Assembly: GCF_003429665.1 (NCBI RefSeq) | Contig: NZ_QUWK01000006.1 | Coordinates: 1-64,000, forward strand | Reading direction: 5' to 3' | DNA length: 64,000 bases | Source: Sphaerochaeta halotolerans | GTDB taxonomy: Bacteria > Spirochaetota > Spirochaetia > Sphaerochaetales > Sphaerochaetaceae | Made by a program: the position numbers and the translations under genes | Shown: piece by piece, positions 34,931 to 43,451 of the stretch | Layout of the letters: each line of letters opens with the position of its first letter | Position numbering within the stretch: position 1 is the first letter of the stretch | The notes under the pieces: model-generated | Seen by the model: only the letters and a program-made list of their open reading frames with translations | Database searches by the model: none | What the model was told of the DNA's origin: nothing

Positions 34931-36438
34931 TACTGCAACAAGGCTGGATGATAGAGCGGATAACGCTCCGCCTGATACACCCGATACCCCGCATAGCTCG
35001 CAGGGTCAGGATCATTGAATGAGAACATCAGTACTTCCTTCGCCGGATTGTCAGCAGTAACCTCGATGACCTTTGCTGAGATTTTCATGTCATGCAGAGA
35101 GTTGTTCGCGAAATCAAAGAGCTCAACCGCATCCCCTTCCAGATTCTTGGTTATTCCCCCAAAACAAATCAGGCGATTCCCATTCTCCAGATAGTTTGCA
35201 TCTCCGATGAACGGGGTGAAAGTACTGCTCCCGTTCTTTGTCCCATACTCCCAAACTTGTCGTACGGTCATGGAAGCCTCATCAATCTCATACTCAACTG
35301 CGCGAGAATAATTCTCAGAGGGGTCGAGTGGATCAGTACAAGATCGCTCATTGCCATTGTCATAGAGAAGTACCCTTCCTTGCTGCTCAGGATGCACCAT
35401 AGGGGCATGCTGTCCCCATTGCCAGGCAAAAGGATCTCCCGCAAGGTACAGCAGGTAGGGCTGGAATGATTCATTCCAAAGCTCATGATTACCCAGGATC
35501 CACCGAAGGTCCCCACTCTTTCTATCTATCTCAGCTACCGTACTCTGGTCCCTTCCGCTGACAATGAAGCTGTCATCGCGGCTGTTATAATCGATTCCAT
35601 TGAGATGGAGCCAGTCTGAAGGTTCCAAATTTCGTGGCAGAGGTGGACGATCCTTGTCGAGTATATCGCGAAAGTCCCAACCTTGGAGGTATTGGCCTGT
35701 CTCTCCATCGAGTTCCACCACCCCGTCCTCAAACGAAGAAGGGGCTGTACTCAAGGCCAGAATATTGCCGTTTTCCATGATCGACACATCGTGATGGAGG
35801 CCGTACATGAGCGGAGGAAGTGTCCGTATCGTTCTTCCCAACAGGTCAATCTCTACAAGGGAACTCCCTTCCTGAATCAAAAGGGTACCTTGCCCAGTCA
35901 TTTTCATGACATGACCGATATCACCTTGGTAGAACCAACGCACAGCTCCATAGGAATCAACGGCACTGGGGAGTGCCCGGTAGTTTCCTTCTGCATCATA
36001 GTGACCTAGGTGTAAAAAAGTAAAACCTTCAGCAATCTGTTCTGGAAGCAAGCGTTCATATCCTATCTCAGGGAAGGTTTCTGGGAGTGGATCGGTCTTG
36101 ATATGTACTGTCTCTTTGTAGAGCCTCCCGTCTTCCGCGACAAGATGGAATTCCACTTCATTCTCACTATCTGGATAGAGTGCGAGCATTGGAATTTCAT
36201 GGTACGTCTCATAGCCAGCAAACGTGACAGGCAAGTCATCATGGTTTCTCCCTCGTATGATGAGGGACACTTGGGTTGCTTCCCTGGTCTCAATTACAGC
36301 CAAGGCACTTAGCGGGGATTTCTCAAAACGTGTAATAGCAATGGTGAATGGTCTTCTCACAAGAAAAACAAAGAGGAAGAGAACGATAAGAAGCATGAGA
36401 CATGTAAGCATAATGAGACGACGTAACTGCTTATTCAT
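34930..36438 (-). CDS. Arylsulfotransferase (ASST)-family membrane-anchored protein
   Basis: A 502-residue protein of the bacterial aryl sulfotransferase superfamily (PF05935 type). An N-terminal membrane anchor (LIMLTCLMLLIVLFLFVFLV) places the rest outside the cytoplasmic membrane. Six-bladed propeller repeats and conserved His-containing blocks are seen: GLHHDVSIMENGNILAL, WLHLNGIDYNSRDDSFIVSG, WGQHAPMVH and LLYDNGNERS, in line with the catalytic/phenol-binding histidines of ASST. True sulfotransfer is not certain, as many members are uncharacterised. The frame is open to 36612, but the ATG at 36438 gives the anchor at the N-terminus; TACACT ends 7 nt before it, pointing to a leaderless mRNA. 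Confidence 0.82.
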   Translation of the reverse strand: MNKQLRRLIMLTCLMLLIVLFLFVFLVRRPFTIAITRFEKSPLSALAVIETREATQVSLIIRGRNHDDLPVTFAGYETYHEIPMLALYPDSENEVEFHLVAEDGRLYKETVHIKTDPLPETFPEIGYERLLPEQIAEGFTFLHLGHYDAEGNYRALPSAVDSYGAVRWFYQGDIGHVMKMTGQGTLLIQEGSSLVEIDLLGRTIRTLPPLMYGLHHDVSIMENGNILALSTAPSSFEDGVVELDGETGQYLQGWDFRDILDKDRPPLPRNLEPSDWLHLNGIDYNSRDDSFIVSGRDQSTVAEIDRKSGDLRWILGNHELWNESFQPYLLYLAGDPFAWQWGQHAPMVHPEQQGRVLLYDNGNERSCTDPLDPSENYSRAVEYEIDEASMTVRQVWEYGTKNGSSTFTPFIGDANYLENGNRLICFGGITKNLEGDAVELFDFANNSLHDMKISAKVIEVTADNPAKEVLMFSFNDPDPASYAGYRVYQAERYPLYHPALLQ

Positions 36439-36445
36439 GTCTTCC

Positions 36446-36474
36446 AGTGTACGCTGCCAGTAAAAATATGGAAA
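36446..36474 (-). promoter_or_regulatory. Leaderless-type promoter of the ASST-like gene
   Basis: Minus strand TTTCCA, 17-bp spacer, TACACT (36446-36451), then 7 nt to the ATG at 36438. The GGAAG in the gap is too near the ATG to serve well as a ribosome site. Confidence 0.4.
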
Positions 36475-36504
36475 GAAGTCTTTTCCAACAGACAGGGACA
36501 TTTC

Positions 36505-36534
36505 TTGTCTTCCTAATCTTAGGTTTGCTATACT
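36505..36534 (+). promoter_or_regulatory. Leaderless-type promoter of the DUF1295 gene
   Basis: TTGTCT (36505-36510), 18-bp spacer, TATACT (36529-36534), then gattacc and the ATG at 36542; no Shine-Dalgarno sequence. Confidence 0.55.
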
Positions 36535-36541
36535 GATTACC

Positions 36542-37432
36542 ATGAAAGCAAATCGAACGACCATCCTTATCTTCTTTGTCATGGTGGCCATCTTGTCTGG
36601 CTTTGTAGTCATAGGGCCATTCGCTCAAGAATCAGCACTGTACCAGATAGCCAATATTACATTGGGCTCCGTGCTGATAAGCCTCTGTTTTTCACTACTC
36701 ACTGAAGATTACTCCTGGACCGACCGCCTCTGGAGCACGCTCCCTGTTGTCTTCACATGGATCTATGCCTACAAAGCAGGCTTCTCCACCCCAGTGGTGG
36801 TTGCAGCCCTGCTTGCCACCCTTTGGGGAGCGAGACTGACGTTCAACTTCGCCCGACGTGGAGGATACAGAGGAGAAGAAGACTATCGTTGGAAAATTCT
36901 TAAACAGAAGATCGGGAACCCTGTTGGATGGTTCTTTTTCAATGTATTCTTCATCGCTTTCTATCAACAATTCCTGTTTATCGCATTCACCAGTCCGATC
37001 GGGATACTCCCCTCCTCAAATGCTCCATTCAGCCCCCTTTCCTTCATTGCAATCTTCTTGTTTATCTGTTTCTTGAGCATTGAGACGATAGCAGACCAAC
37101 AGCAGTACACGTTCCAGCAGGCCAAGTACCAATTGCTTCCAAGAAAGGATACCCTTGAAGATGAGTATGCCCAGGGCTTCCGTAGTTCGGGACTCTTTAC
37201 ATACAGCCGGCACCCCAACTACTTTGGAGAATTAGGAGTGTGGTGGTCCATCTATCTGTTCTCAGTCTCTTTCCACGGCTCCTTGCTGCACTACACCATA
37301 GTAGGACCTCTCTTACTGACACTCCTGTTTATAGGTTCTACCATCTTCACTGAAAGTATCACTTCCTCGAAGTATCCTGCGTATGCAGCATACAAAGAGA
37401 AAGCAGGTGCAATTCTCTTTAGATTCTGGTAG
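36542..37432 (+). CDS. DUF1295 / steroid 5-alpha-reductase-like membrane protein
   Basis: A 296-residue integral membrane protein with seven or so hydrophobic segments. The C-terminal signature GLFTYSRHPNYFGELGVWW is that of the DUF1295/steroid-reductase-like and isoprenylcysteine-methyltransferase-like fold, which binds NADPH or SAM near the membrane face. The bacterial substrate is unknown. It is divergent from the ASST-like gene with about 100 bp between starts and precedes the Msr gene by 35 nt. Confidence 0.85.
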   Translation: MKANRTTILIFFVMVAILSGFVVIGPFAQESALYQIANITLGSVLISLCFSLLTEDYSWTDRLWSTLPVVFTWIYAYKAGFSTPVVVAALLATLWGARLTFNFARRGGYRGEEDYRWKILKQKIGNPVGWFFFNVFFIAFYQQFLFIAFTSPIGILPSSNAPFSPLSFIAIFLFICFLSIETIADQQQYTFQQAKYQLLPRKDTLEDEYAQGFRSSGLFTYSRHPNYFGELGVWWSIYLFSVSFHGSLLHYTIVGPLLLTLLFIGSTIFTESITSSKYPAYAAYKEKAGAILFRFW

Positions 37433-37467
37433 CCCCATGCTACAGTGATTCAAAGGAGAATCAATAG

Positions 37468-38463
37468 ATGAAAACAGTACTACTCATCATTGCTTTGCTT
37501 TTGGTTGTGCTCCTACTGCTCTCACTCACCTTATACAAACGGAATGCCCCGACAACAATACGTGAGGAAGAAGTGCCTATGACCGATATAGAACGATTTA
37601 CCTACAAACCTCTTGATGATACGCTGAAGAACTCCCTTACCAGTGAAGAACGATCAATCATCGTAGGAAAGGCCACCGAACGGGCTTTTTCTGGGGAGTA
37701 CACCGATACCAATGATTGGGGAACCTACTACTGCAAGTGGTGTGGCTCCCCCCTCTACAGCTCTGAAAGCAAGTTCCACTCCGGTTGTGGATGGCCCTCC
37801 TTCGATGAGGAGATTCCCCATGCGGTCATGCGGAAGACTGATGCTGATGGTATACGTACAGAAATACTGTGTGCTACGTGCGGCGGACATTTGGGACATG
37901 TTTTTGAAGGGGAACGCTTTACAGAAACCAATACACGGCACTGTGTAAATTCCCTTTCCCTGGTTTTCAAGGATGGGGCGCCTGTAGCTGAGGCAGTATA
38001 TGCCGGAGGATGTTTCTGGGGAGTCGAACATTTGTTTGCCCAGAAGGATGGGGTGTACTCTGCAGTTTCTGGGTATACCGGGGGAAATGTAGAGAATCCA
38101 AGCTACCAGGATGTACTGACCCATACCACGGGTCACCTGGAAGCGGTCAAAGTACTCTATAATCCACTGGAAATCTCGTATGATGACCTTACAAAGTATT
38201 TCCTTGAGATCCACGACCCCACCCAGACAAATGGGCAGGGACCTGATATCGGGAACCAGTATCTTTCTGCCATATTCTACCGGTCACGACATGAGTTTGA
38301 TGTGGCTGTACACCTTATTGAAATCCTTGAAGAGAAAGGGTTGCAGATTGCCACCACCCTCCGCCCGGCTGCTGTTTTCTACCCAGCGGAGGAGTATCAT
38401 CAGGATTACTATGAGCGGAAGGGAACAGTTCCCTACTGCCACGCATATACCAAACGATTCTAA
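37468..38463 (+). CDS. msrBA: Membrane-anchored MsrB-MsrA methionine sulfoxide reductase fusion
   Basis: A 331-residue fusion. A hydrophobic N-terminus (VLLIIALLLVVLLLLSLTLY) anchors it with the enzyme domains outside the membrane. MsrB comes first (about residues 50-170), with zinc cysteines in CKWC and CATC and catalytic NTRHCVNSLSL; MsrA follows (about 178-331) with catalytic AGGCFWGVEHLF and EYHQDYYE. MsrB reduces the R and MsrA the S epimer of methionine sulfoxide. The domain order B-A is the reverse of the neisserial MsrAB. AAAGGAG precedes the ATG. It overlaps the next, convergent gene at the stop codons (38460-38463). The electron donor in the periplasm is not encoded nearby. Confidence 0.95.
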   Translation: MKTVLLIIALLLVVLLLLSLTLYKRNAPTTIREEEVPMTDIERFTYKPLDDTLKNSLTSEERSIIVGKATERAFSGEYTDTNDWGTYYCKWCGSPLYSSESKFHSGCGWPSFDEEIPHAVMRKTDADGIRTEILCATCGGHLGHVFEGERFTETNTRHCVNSLSLVFKDGAPVAEAVYAGGCFWGVEHLFAQKDGVYSAVSGYTGGNVENPSYQDVLTHTTGHLEAVKVLYNPLEISYDDLTKYFLEIHDPTQTNGQGPDIGNQYLSAIFYRSRHEFDVAVHLIEILEEKGLQIATTLRPAAVFYPAEEYHQDYYERKGTVPYCHAYTKRF

Positions 38464-39224
38464 TCGGTCAGCACATCGGCACTGATCGCACAGCTTGCAA
38501 CTACGTAGGAGCCCTTTTTTAGGGGCTTCTCTAGTTGTTCTGGGGCAAAAACGAGATCAAGATGACCCATTTCCGTAGAGATGGTAGCTACTGTACACCC
38601 GGTATCCTTAAACCCATGCTTGCGATTCTGCACTCCGAGAACCGGACCACAAAGCAACATCATCTGCTCCTCCTGTGCAAAACGTTCTCTATTCTCTTCA
38701 CTAAGACTCTCATCACGAGCCATGATGTAGTTGAAAGGAAGCAATTTTTTATCCTCAAGCCGGGCACCTTCTTCGGTAACCATCTCATACGCTTCCCTGC
38801 TGTCGAATACATCCAACGCCTGTGGGAACGCACATACCTGCAGGTCCAAGAGGGTATCCTCATCAATCTGCTCAAGGGTGGCTGCATGGACAAGAGTGGC
38901 AATGAAAGCACTCTTTTCAGAGCCATTGGTCATCAAGAGGGTGATTGAAAGTGGTTCACCCTTGCCAATCTGGACCAAAGGTTTTCCCGACCAAATGCAA
39001 CGTCCGCTCATATGCATATCCAAACCAACAATCTGCAGGTCTTCATTATCTACAACTGTACGAAAGACGATGGTCAGCCCGCTGTCCAGCATCTTCGTAT
39101 AATATGCTCCTTGGTGTGCTGAAATACGCTTGGCTTCATGAAACCATTGCATCAAGGGTTCCTGGTCGAGGGTCCCGTTTTTGCTGAGTAATTGCAATCC
39201 GGTATTTGCGAGATAGACAGCCAT
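38460..39224 (-). CDS. Uncharacterised conserved-looking protein
   Basis: A 254-residue soluble protein without signal peptide or membrane segment. No family is recognised. It has an even alpha/beta composition, with features such as VDNEDLQIVGLDMHMSGRCIWSG and a C-terminal CTVATISTEMGHLDLVFAPEQLE. The ATG at 39224 is chosen over the GTG two codons earlier because AGGAGG lies 6 nt before it. It is convergent with the Msr gene and divergent from azlC. Confidence 0.7.
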   Translation of the reverse strand: MAVYLANTGLQLLSKNGTLDQEPLMQWFHEAKRISAHQGAYYTKMLDSGLTIVFRTVVDNEDLQIVGLDMHMSGRCIWSGKPLVQIGKGEPLSITLLMTNGSEKSAFIATLVHAATLEQIDEDTLLDLQVCAFPQALDVFDSREAYEMVTEEGARLEDKKLLPFNYIMARDESLSEENRERFAQEEQMMLLCGPVLGVQNRKHGFKDTGCTVATISTEMGHLDLVFAPEQLEKPLKKGSYVVASCAISADVLTD

Positions 39225-39263
39225 ATACACCTCCTAGGGGGTGTAGTCTATCATGAATGCCAC

Positions 39264-39292
39264 TTGCAGGAAACTAGCAGAATCACTAATCT
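39264..39292 (+). promoter_or_regulatory. Leaderless-type promoter of azlC
   Basis: TTGCAG (39264-39269), 17-bp spacer, TAATCT (39287-39292), then gctaacc and the ATG at 39300; no Shine-Dalgarno is present. Confidence 0.5.
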
Positions 39293-39299
39293 GCTAACC

Positions 39300-40013
39300 A
39301 TGAAACCAGAAACGCTACACAGACTCACGTTCAAACAAGGTTGCCAGGAGGGCTTTCCCATTTTTGTTGGGTATTTCCCTACTGCCATGGCCTTCGGCCT
39401 TGTCTGCAGAGATTTGGGGATGCGTATCTGGGAAGCGGTCCTTTTCTCGGTAACCAACTTTGCAGGCAGCGGACAATTTCTGGCAGCAAATCTCATCGGA
39501 GGGGGAGCCCTCCTCGCAGAACTGTTCATCAGTGTCTTGTTGGTGAACCTGCGTTACTCTTTCATGGGAGCCGAGCTGAACAGAAATCTCGAAAAAGGGA
39601 TCAGGGGCTGGAGAAAGGCATTACTAGCCCATGGTACCACCGATGAAGTATTCAGTGTCGCGGTCCTGCATAGAGGGCCCATAAGCAAAGAATATCTGGC
39701 AGGGTTGGAGTTGACCGCCTACAGCGGATGGGTCAGCGGCACTGCCGTTGGATTTCTTGTTGGTATGATCCTCCCCCCTGCACTCCAACTTGCAGTTGGA
39801 GTAACCCTGTATGCCATGTTCAGTTCACTCCTGGCTCAAGAGTTCCATCAAAAAGGATTCATGGTTCTTGCAATTGTGGGAGTCTCTGCAACTTTGAACT
39901 CCTTCCTGATACTGCAATGTTCCCTGGCCATCGGCTGGTCCTTTGTCATCAGTATGCTTGCTGCAAGCTTCTTTGGTGCCTTGACAACCAGTGACAGTGA
40001 GGAAGTACTTTGA
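39300..40013 (+). CDS. azlC: AzlC-type branched-chain amino acid exporter, large subunit
   Basis: A 237-residue membrane protein of the AzlC/YgaZ family, which exports branched-chain or other hydrophobic amino acids together with AzlD/YgaH. Family features are FKQGCQEGFPIFVGYFPTAMAFG at the start and FAGSGQFLAANLI, with NLRYSFMGAEL after it. The frame is open upstream to 39192, but the ATG at 39300 gives the usual family N-terminus. The stop overlaps azlD (TGATG). Substrate range is not readable from sequence. Confidence 0.93.
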   Translation: MKPETLHRLTFKQGCQEGFPIFVGYFPTAMAFGLVCRDLGMRIWEAVLFSVTNFAGSGQFLAANLIGGGALLAELFISVLLVNLRYSFMGAELNRNLEKGIRGWRKALLAHGTTDEVFSVAVLHRGPISKEYLAGLELTAYSGWVSGTAVGFLVGMILPPALQLAVGVTLYAMFSSLLAQEFHQKGFMVLAIVGVSATLNSFLILQCSLAIGWSFVISMLAASFFGALTTSDSEEVL

Positions 40014-40318
40014 TGAACACATTTCCCTTCCTCACACCCATCCTCATAAGTGCACTAGCTACCTTCCTGGTGAGAGCCCTCCCCTATTACGCATCATTCC
40101 TAGACCGGCTTCCCAGGTTTCTCTCTAAAAGCCTCCGTCTCCTACCCATTGCCGCGCTGGGGCCTCTGATCTTTCCCGGTGTCATCCTCGACTTCCAGGA
40201 ACACTGGTATGCGGGGCTGATCGGTATCCTCTGTGCAGCATTCATTGCCTACCGGAAGAACAGTATAATCATCCCGATACTCCTGAGTATCTTGGTAACA
40301 TATCTGCTGTTGCTCTAA
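40013..40318 (+). CDS. azlD: AzlD-type exporter small subunit
   Basis: A 101-residue protein with about four membrane helices, containing TFLVRALPYYASFLDRLPRF and GVILDFQEHWYAGLIG as in AzlD/YgaH. The ATG shares its A with the azlC TGA, so the pair is translationally coupled and forms one exporter. Confidence 0.92.
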   Translation: MNTFPFLTPILISALATFLVRALPYYASFLDRLPRFLSKSLRLLPIAALGPLIFPGVILDFQEHWYAGLIGILCAAFIAYRKNSIIIPILLSILVTYLLLL

Positions 40319-40319
40319 C

Positions 40320-40348
40320 TTGACGGAGCATGCTCCTTTTCCTAGGAT
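40320..40348 (+). promoter_or_regulatory. Leaderless-type promoter of the TatD-like gene
   Basis: TTGACG (40320-40325), 17-bp spacer, TAGGAT (40343-40348), then 6 nt to the ATG at 40355; no ribosome site. The spacer holds the perfect palindrome GGAGCATGCTCC (40325-40336), which could be an operator or part of the azlCD transcript end. Confidence 0.55.
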
Positions 40349-40354
40349 TGTACC

Positions 40355-41017
40355 ATGTTTGATGCACACCGCCATTTTGGCTCCAGCATGCAAGAGAACG
40401 CACTCTATGCCACCAGTAGCAGTGATGAGTGGGATGTATTATCCTCACTCAAGGATCCAGCGCTGGGCGGGGTTGGTGCACTTGCCGACAAGCCATTGCC
40501 GGAAATAAACGATCTGGAACGCATACTGAAAGCTCATCCTTCCCTCCAGATAGCTGAGGTAGGACTGGATAGAAGATTTCCTGATATTGAAAGACAGGAA
40601 GTATTTTTGAAAGATACCCTTACCCTGGGCTTTGAGCTGGGACGTAGTGTATCCTTGCACTGTGTGCATGAGCAGGGAAGAATGCTTTCCACTCTTCACT
40701 CGCTCCAGCCAGATCTCCCGCCTCTCATTTGGCATGGGTATACAGGAAGTTGGGAGACCGCACAAGAAGCAGCAAAGCTTGGAGTCATTCTCAGCTATGG
40801 GAGAAAGCTCTTTTTGAGCAAACTGGCAAGAGAAGGTGCAAGGTTGGTCACCATTCCCTATGCCTTGGAAACTGATTTTGAACAAGGGGATTATACCCAG
40901 ATGCTCTGGGCTCAGGTAAAGGCATTCAGCTCACTGAGCGGGTGCACCCGGGAAGAACTGATAAGGAATAATGATGAGATCAGAACAATTCTTACGCATA
41001 ACACGGCTACTCGGTGA
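40355..41017 (+). CDS. TatD-like metal-dependent hydrolase
   Basis: A 220-residue protein of the TatD amidohydrolase branch. Metal-binding positions appear as DAHRHFG at the N-terminus, AEVGLDRRF (Glu), SLHCVHEQG (His) and IWHGYTGS (His). It is shorter and more divergent than standard TatD nucleases, so DNase activity is doubtful. It has its own leaderless-type promoter and overlaps tcdA by 44-47 nt at its 3' end. Confidence 0.8.
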   Translation: MFDAHRHFGSSMQENALYATSSSDEWDVLSSLKDPALGGVGALADKPLPEINDLERILKAHPSLQIAEVGLDRRFPDIERQEVFLKDTLTLGFELGRSVSLHCVHEQGRMLSTLHSLQPDLPPLIWHGYTGSWETAQEAAKLGVILSYGRKLFLSKLAREGARLVTIPYALETDFEQGDYTQMLWAQVKAFSSLSGCTREELIRNNDEIRTILTHNTATR

Positions 41018-41774
41018 GGAGCCGGTAGCACGCCTCCATGAGAAACATGTAGTCGTAGTCGGCTTGGGCGCAGTTGGGGGAATGGCATTGGAGTCATTGG
41101 TCAGAAGCGGTGTCGGCAACCTGAGAATCGTTGATTTCGATACGGTGGGGATTACCAATCTGAATCGACAGATCCTCGCTACCTATGAAACCTTGGGGAA
41201 ACCCAAGACAGAGGTGGCTAAGGAGCGTATCCTCGCCATCAACCCAGCGTGTAATGTGGAAGTTCTTCCCCTCTTCGTCGAACACGAGACATTGGATGAA
41301 ATTCTTTCTGGGCCCATCGATTTGGTGGTAGATGCCATCGATTCACTCAACCCAAAATGTGCTTTGCTGGAAGCAGCATATGCACACAACATCCCGGTAG
41401 TCAGCAGCATGGGAGCTGCACTGAGAAGAGATCCCTTCCTTGTCCGCAAGGCCGATCTGATGGATACCTTCGGGTGTCCACTTGCCCGTCAGGTGAGAAC
41501 GAACCTGCGTAAGCGAGGGGTTGGACGCGGGATTGAAGTCATCTTCTCCCCAGAGCTGGTGAGGTATACCTATAAATCTCCGGAGGAAGAGGACCATGCT
41601 GATTTCAATGAACAAGTCAGCAACAAAGGCAGAAGGCGAAATGTGCTGGGTAGTTTGCCTACCATTACAGGAATATTTGGCCAGAATCTTGCCCACCTAG
41701 CCCTTACCCGACTCTTGGATGAGGAGATGCTCAGCGGAGAAGAAGCTTGGAATCCCCAGAAAAAACAAGCCTAG
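40971..41774 (+). CDS. tcdA: tRNA threonylcarbamoyladenosine dehydratase (TcdA/CsdL)
   Basis: A 267-residue E1-like ATP-using enzyme that cyclises t6A37 to ct6A on ANN-decoding tRNAs. Features: RITRLLGEEPVARLHEKHVVVVGLGAVG (ATP-binding Rossmann start), IVDFDTVGITNLNRQ, VDAIDSLNPK, and LGSLPTITGIFGQNLAHLAL at the end. The start has AAGGA 6 nt upstream (an ATG directly follows at 40974). It overlaps the TatD-like gene, so the two are co-translated. Its stop overlaps the stop of the convergent next gene in CTAG (41771-41774). Confidence 0.93.
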   Translation: MMRSEQFLRITRLLGEEPVARLHEKHVVVVGLGAVGGMALESLVRSGVGNLRIVDFDTVGITNLNRQILATYETLGKPKTEVAKERILAINPACNVEVLPLFVEHETLDEILSGPIDLVVDAIDSLNPKCALLEAAYAHNIPVVSSMGAALRRDPFLVRKADLMDTFGCPLARQVRTNLRKRGVGRGIEVIFSPELVRYTYKSPEEEDHADFNEQVSNKGRRRNVLGSLPTITGIFGQNLAHLALTRLLDEEMLSGEEAWNPQKKQA

Positions 41775-42376
41775 AGGAACTCCAAAGCCATAAAAGCTGA
41801 AGGAACTTCCACATTGGGTTCCAAGGTTCCTGTCTCATGTGCCAGCAGATAATACTTCTGGTCAGTCTGCTCAGCGCAGCTGTAGAAGTTTCCAAAGAGC
41901 GGGCCATCAGTATCAATTTTTAAGGCCTTTAGATCCAGATGCATCTCGACGCTCCAACGGCTTTGTGCATTGGAGTTCTCCAAGATTGTCACCGTAACCG
42001 GTATCGTCTCCAGGAGCGAAGAAGGAAGCAAAGTCCTCTCTCCTTCATTGCTGACCCACCATGAGCGAAGGGCTCCTGAGGCGCTGCATTGAAGGTGAAG
42101 ATACTGCTCTGATTCCTTGCTCTTGAGCAAAAGCCCAACACAGGAGTCGTCACAGACTTCCAGGTTGTGCTCTTGCACCATCCGTCTAAGGAGTGGGGAG
42201 CGTAGCATATACCGTAGGGAAAGCGTATCCCCCTGTTTCGCGAGACGCAACGATCCTTCGGTCTTTTCATATGATCCCCAACAAGGAACAAGTGCAACGG
42301 GGAGACTTCTTTCAAGCATGCTTCCAACGGTGATTGTGGGTTGTGTTTCCATGGATGCCAGTATAAACGAGTGCAT
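41771..42376 (-). CDS. CBM9/DOMON-like beta-sandwich protein
   Basis: A 201-residue soluble protein. The end, GPLFGNFYSCAEQTDQKYYLL, resembles the carbohydrate-binding family-9-like fold found in stand-alone proteins, and the rest is beta-rich (LHLQCSASGALRSWW). There is no signal peptide. The frame starts at a TTG (42388); the ATG at 42376 is 6 nt after GGAG and preferred, although 42379 is also possible. A sugar- or heme-binding role is a guess. Confidence 0.65.
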   Translation of the reverse strand: MHSFILASMETQPTITVGSMLERSLPVALVPCWGSYEKTEGSLRLAKQGDTLSLRYMLRSPLLRRMVQEHNLEVCDDSCVGLLLKSKESEQYLHLQCSASGALRSWWVSNEGERTLLPSSLLETIPVTVTILENSNAQSRWSVEMHLDLKALKIDTDGPLFGNFYSCAEQTDQKYYLLAHETGTLEPNVEVPSAFMALEFL

Positions 42377-42453
42377 CATTCTCTCCAAGAGGAATCTGAA
42401 GCAATAAGGGTGGAGTTTCTTCTTCTCTGGTATCCCAACATAGGAGATTATCC

Positions 42454-43449
42454 ATGAAATTGAAGATGCTCACAAAATCACTCATGATCTTTTTCGCCGT
42501 GGTGCTTTTGGCCACCGGATGCAAAGAGGAAGCACATGCAGAAACAACCGATTTGAGACTATTGCTAACCACAGAGCAATTCACATCGGAAAGAAGCCTG
42601 ATACCTGAATCACAGAAGATGGTCATCACCGACTACCACCTCAGTGGTACTGGTCCCGCAGGACAGACATTCTCGGTGGATTCTGTGGAAAAAACTATTG
42701 CAATCGGGAATCTTATGATCGGTCGATGGACGATTGAGGCCATAGGCTACAATGCAGATGGGCTACCCCTTGTATCAGGAACCATTACCACACTGCTCAG
42801 CAAGGTCACAAGCACTGCCACACTTCATCTCACCGACCTTGTGGGAACGGGAACACTGGAAACATTGGTGACATGGGACCCAGATCAAGTTGCGGAGGAC
42901 GTCTCCCTGCAAGTAGTATTGCAGGACCAACAGGGCAATACCATCGATTTGAATGTACCGGTATTGGACAGTGGCAACGGCGAAGTGCTTCTTGCATCCC
43001 CGCTGCAAAGTGGATCCTACTTGCTCCAGCTACGACTTTTCAGTCAGGATATGTTGGTAAGCGGAGCCACTGAGGCTATCCGGATTCTCTCAGACACCGT
43101 CAGTGATGGAACGGTGCATATGGTCATCGGAGATCTTTCCACCAATTTTGAGATCACGGTCATCAACGACACCATGTTACCCATCGAGGGGACCATAACC
43201 GCAACTCCTGCAAGCCCTGTTGCCGGAGATCAGGTAACATTGAACTATACACCAACAAATCTCCCAGAAGGAGTCTCATTGGGTGATTTGGAGATTGACT
43301 GGTATTGCGAAGGTTCCATTGCCCAGGAACAAAGCAACACCTATACCTCCATACCAGAGGCAGGAACACATCGTTATGATGTAGTTGTCCGTCATGAAAA
43401 ACTGGGAAGCTTGGGCAACACCACCCTCTTGGTGACGATGCCCTATTGA
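42454..43449 (+). CDS. Lipoprotein with Ig-like beta domains
   Basis: A 331-residue exported lipoprotein: signal MKLKMLTKSLMIFFAVVLLATGC with lipobox LATGC. The mature part is beta-rich, with no enzyme motifs; the C-terminal ~80 residues (ITATPASPVAGDQVTLNYTP...GTHRYDVVVRHEKLG) look like a PKD/Ig-like domain. AGGAG precedes the ATG by 6-7 nt. It converges on the thioesterase gene with only two bases between stops. Surface or periplasmic location is expected; the role is unknown. Confidence 0.82.
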   Translation: MKLKMLTKSLMIFFAVVLLATGCKEEAHAETTDLRLLLTTEQFTSERSLIPESQKMVITDYHLSGTGPAGQTFSVDSVEKTIAIGNLMIGRWTIEAIGYNADGLPLVSGTITTLLSKVTSTATLHLTDLVGTGTLETLVTWDPDQVAEDVSLQVVLQDQQGNTIDLNVPVLDSGNGEVLLASPLQSGSYLLQLRLFSQDMLVSGATEAIRILSDTVSDGTVHMVIGDLSTNFEITVINDTMLPIEGTITATPASPVAGDQVTLNYTPTNLPEGVSLGDLEIDWYCEGSIAQEQSNTYTSIPEAGTHRYDVVVRHEKLGSLGNTTLLVTMPY

Positions 43450-43451
43450 GA

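Noticed and set aside
253-40336. CRISPR array or other tandem repeats
   Set aside because: No series of regularly spaced direct repeats was found anywhere in the window; the palindromes seen are single sites.
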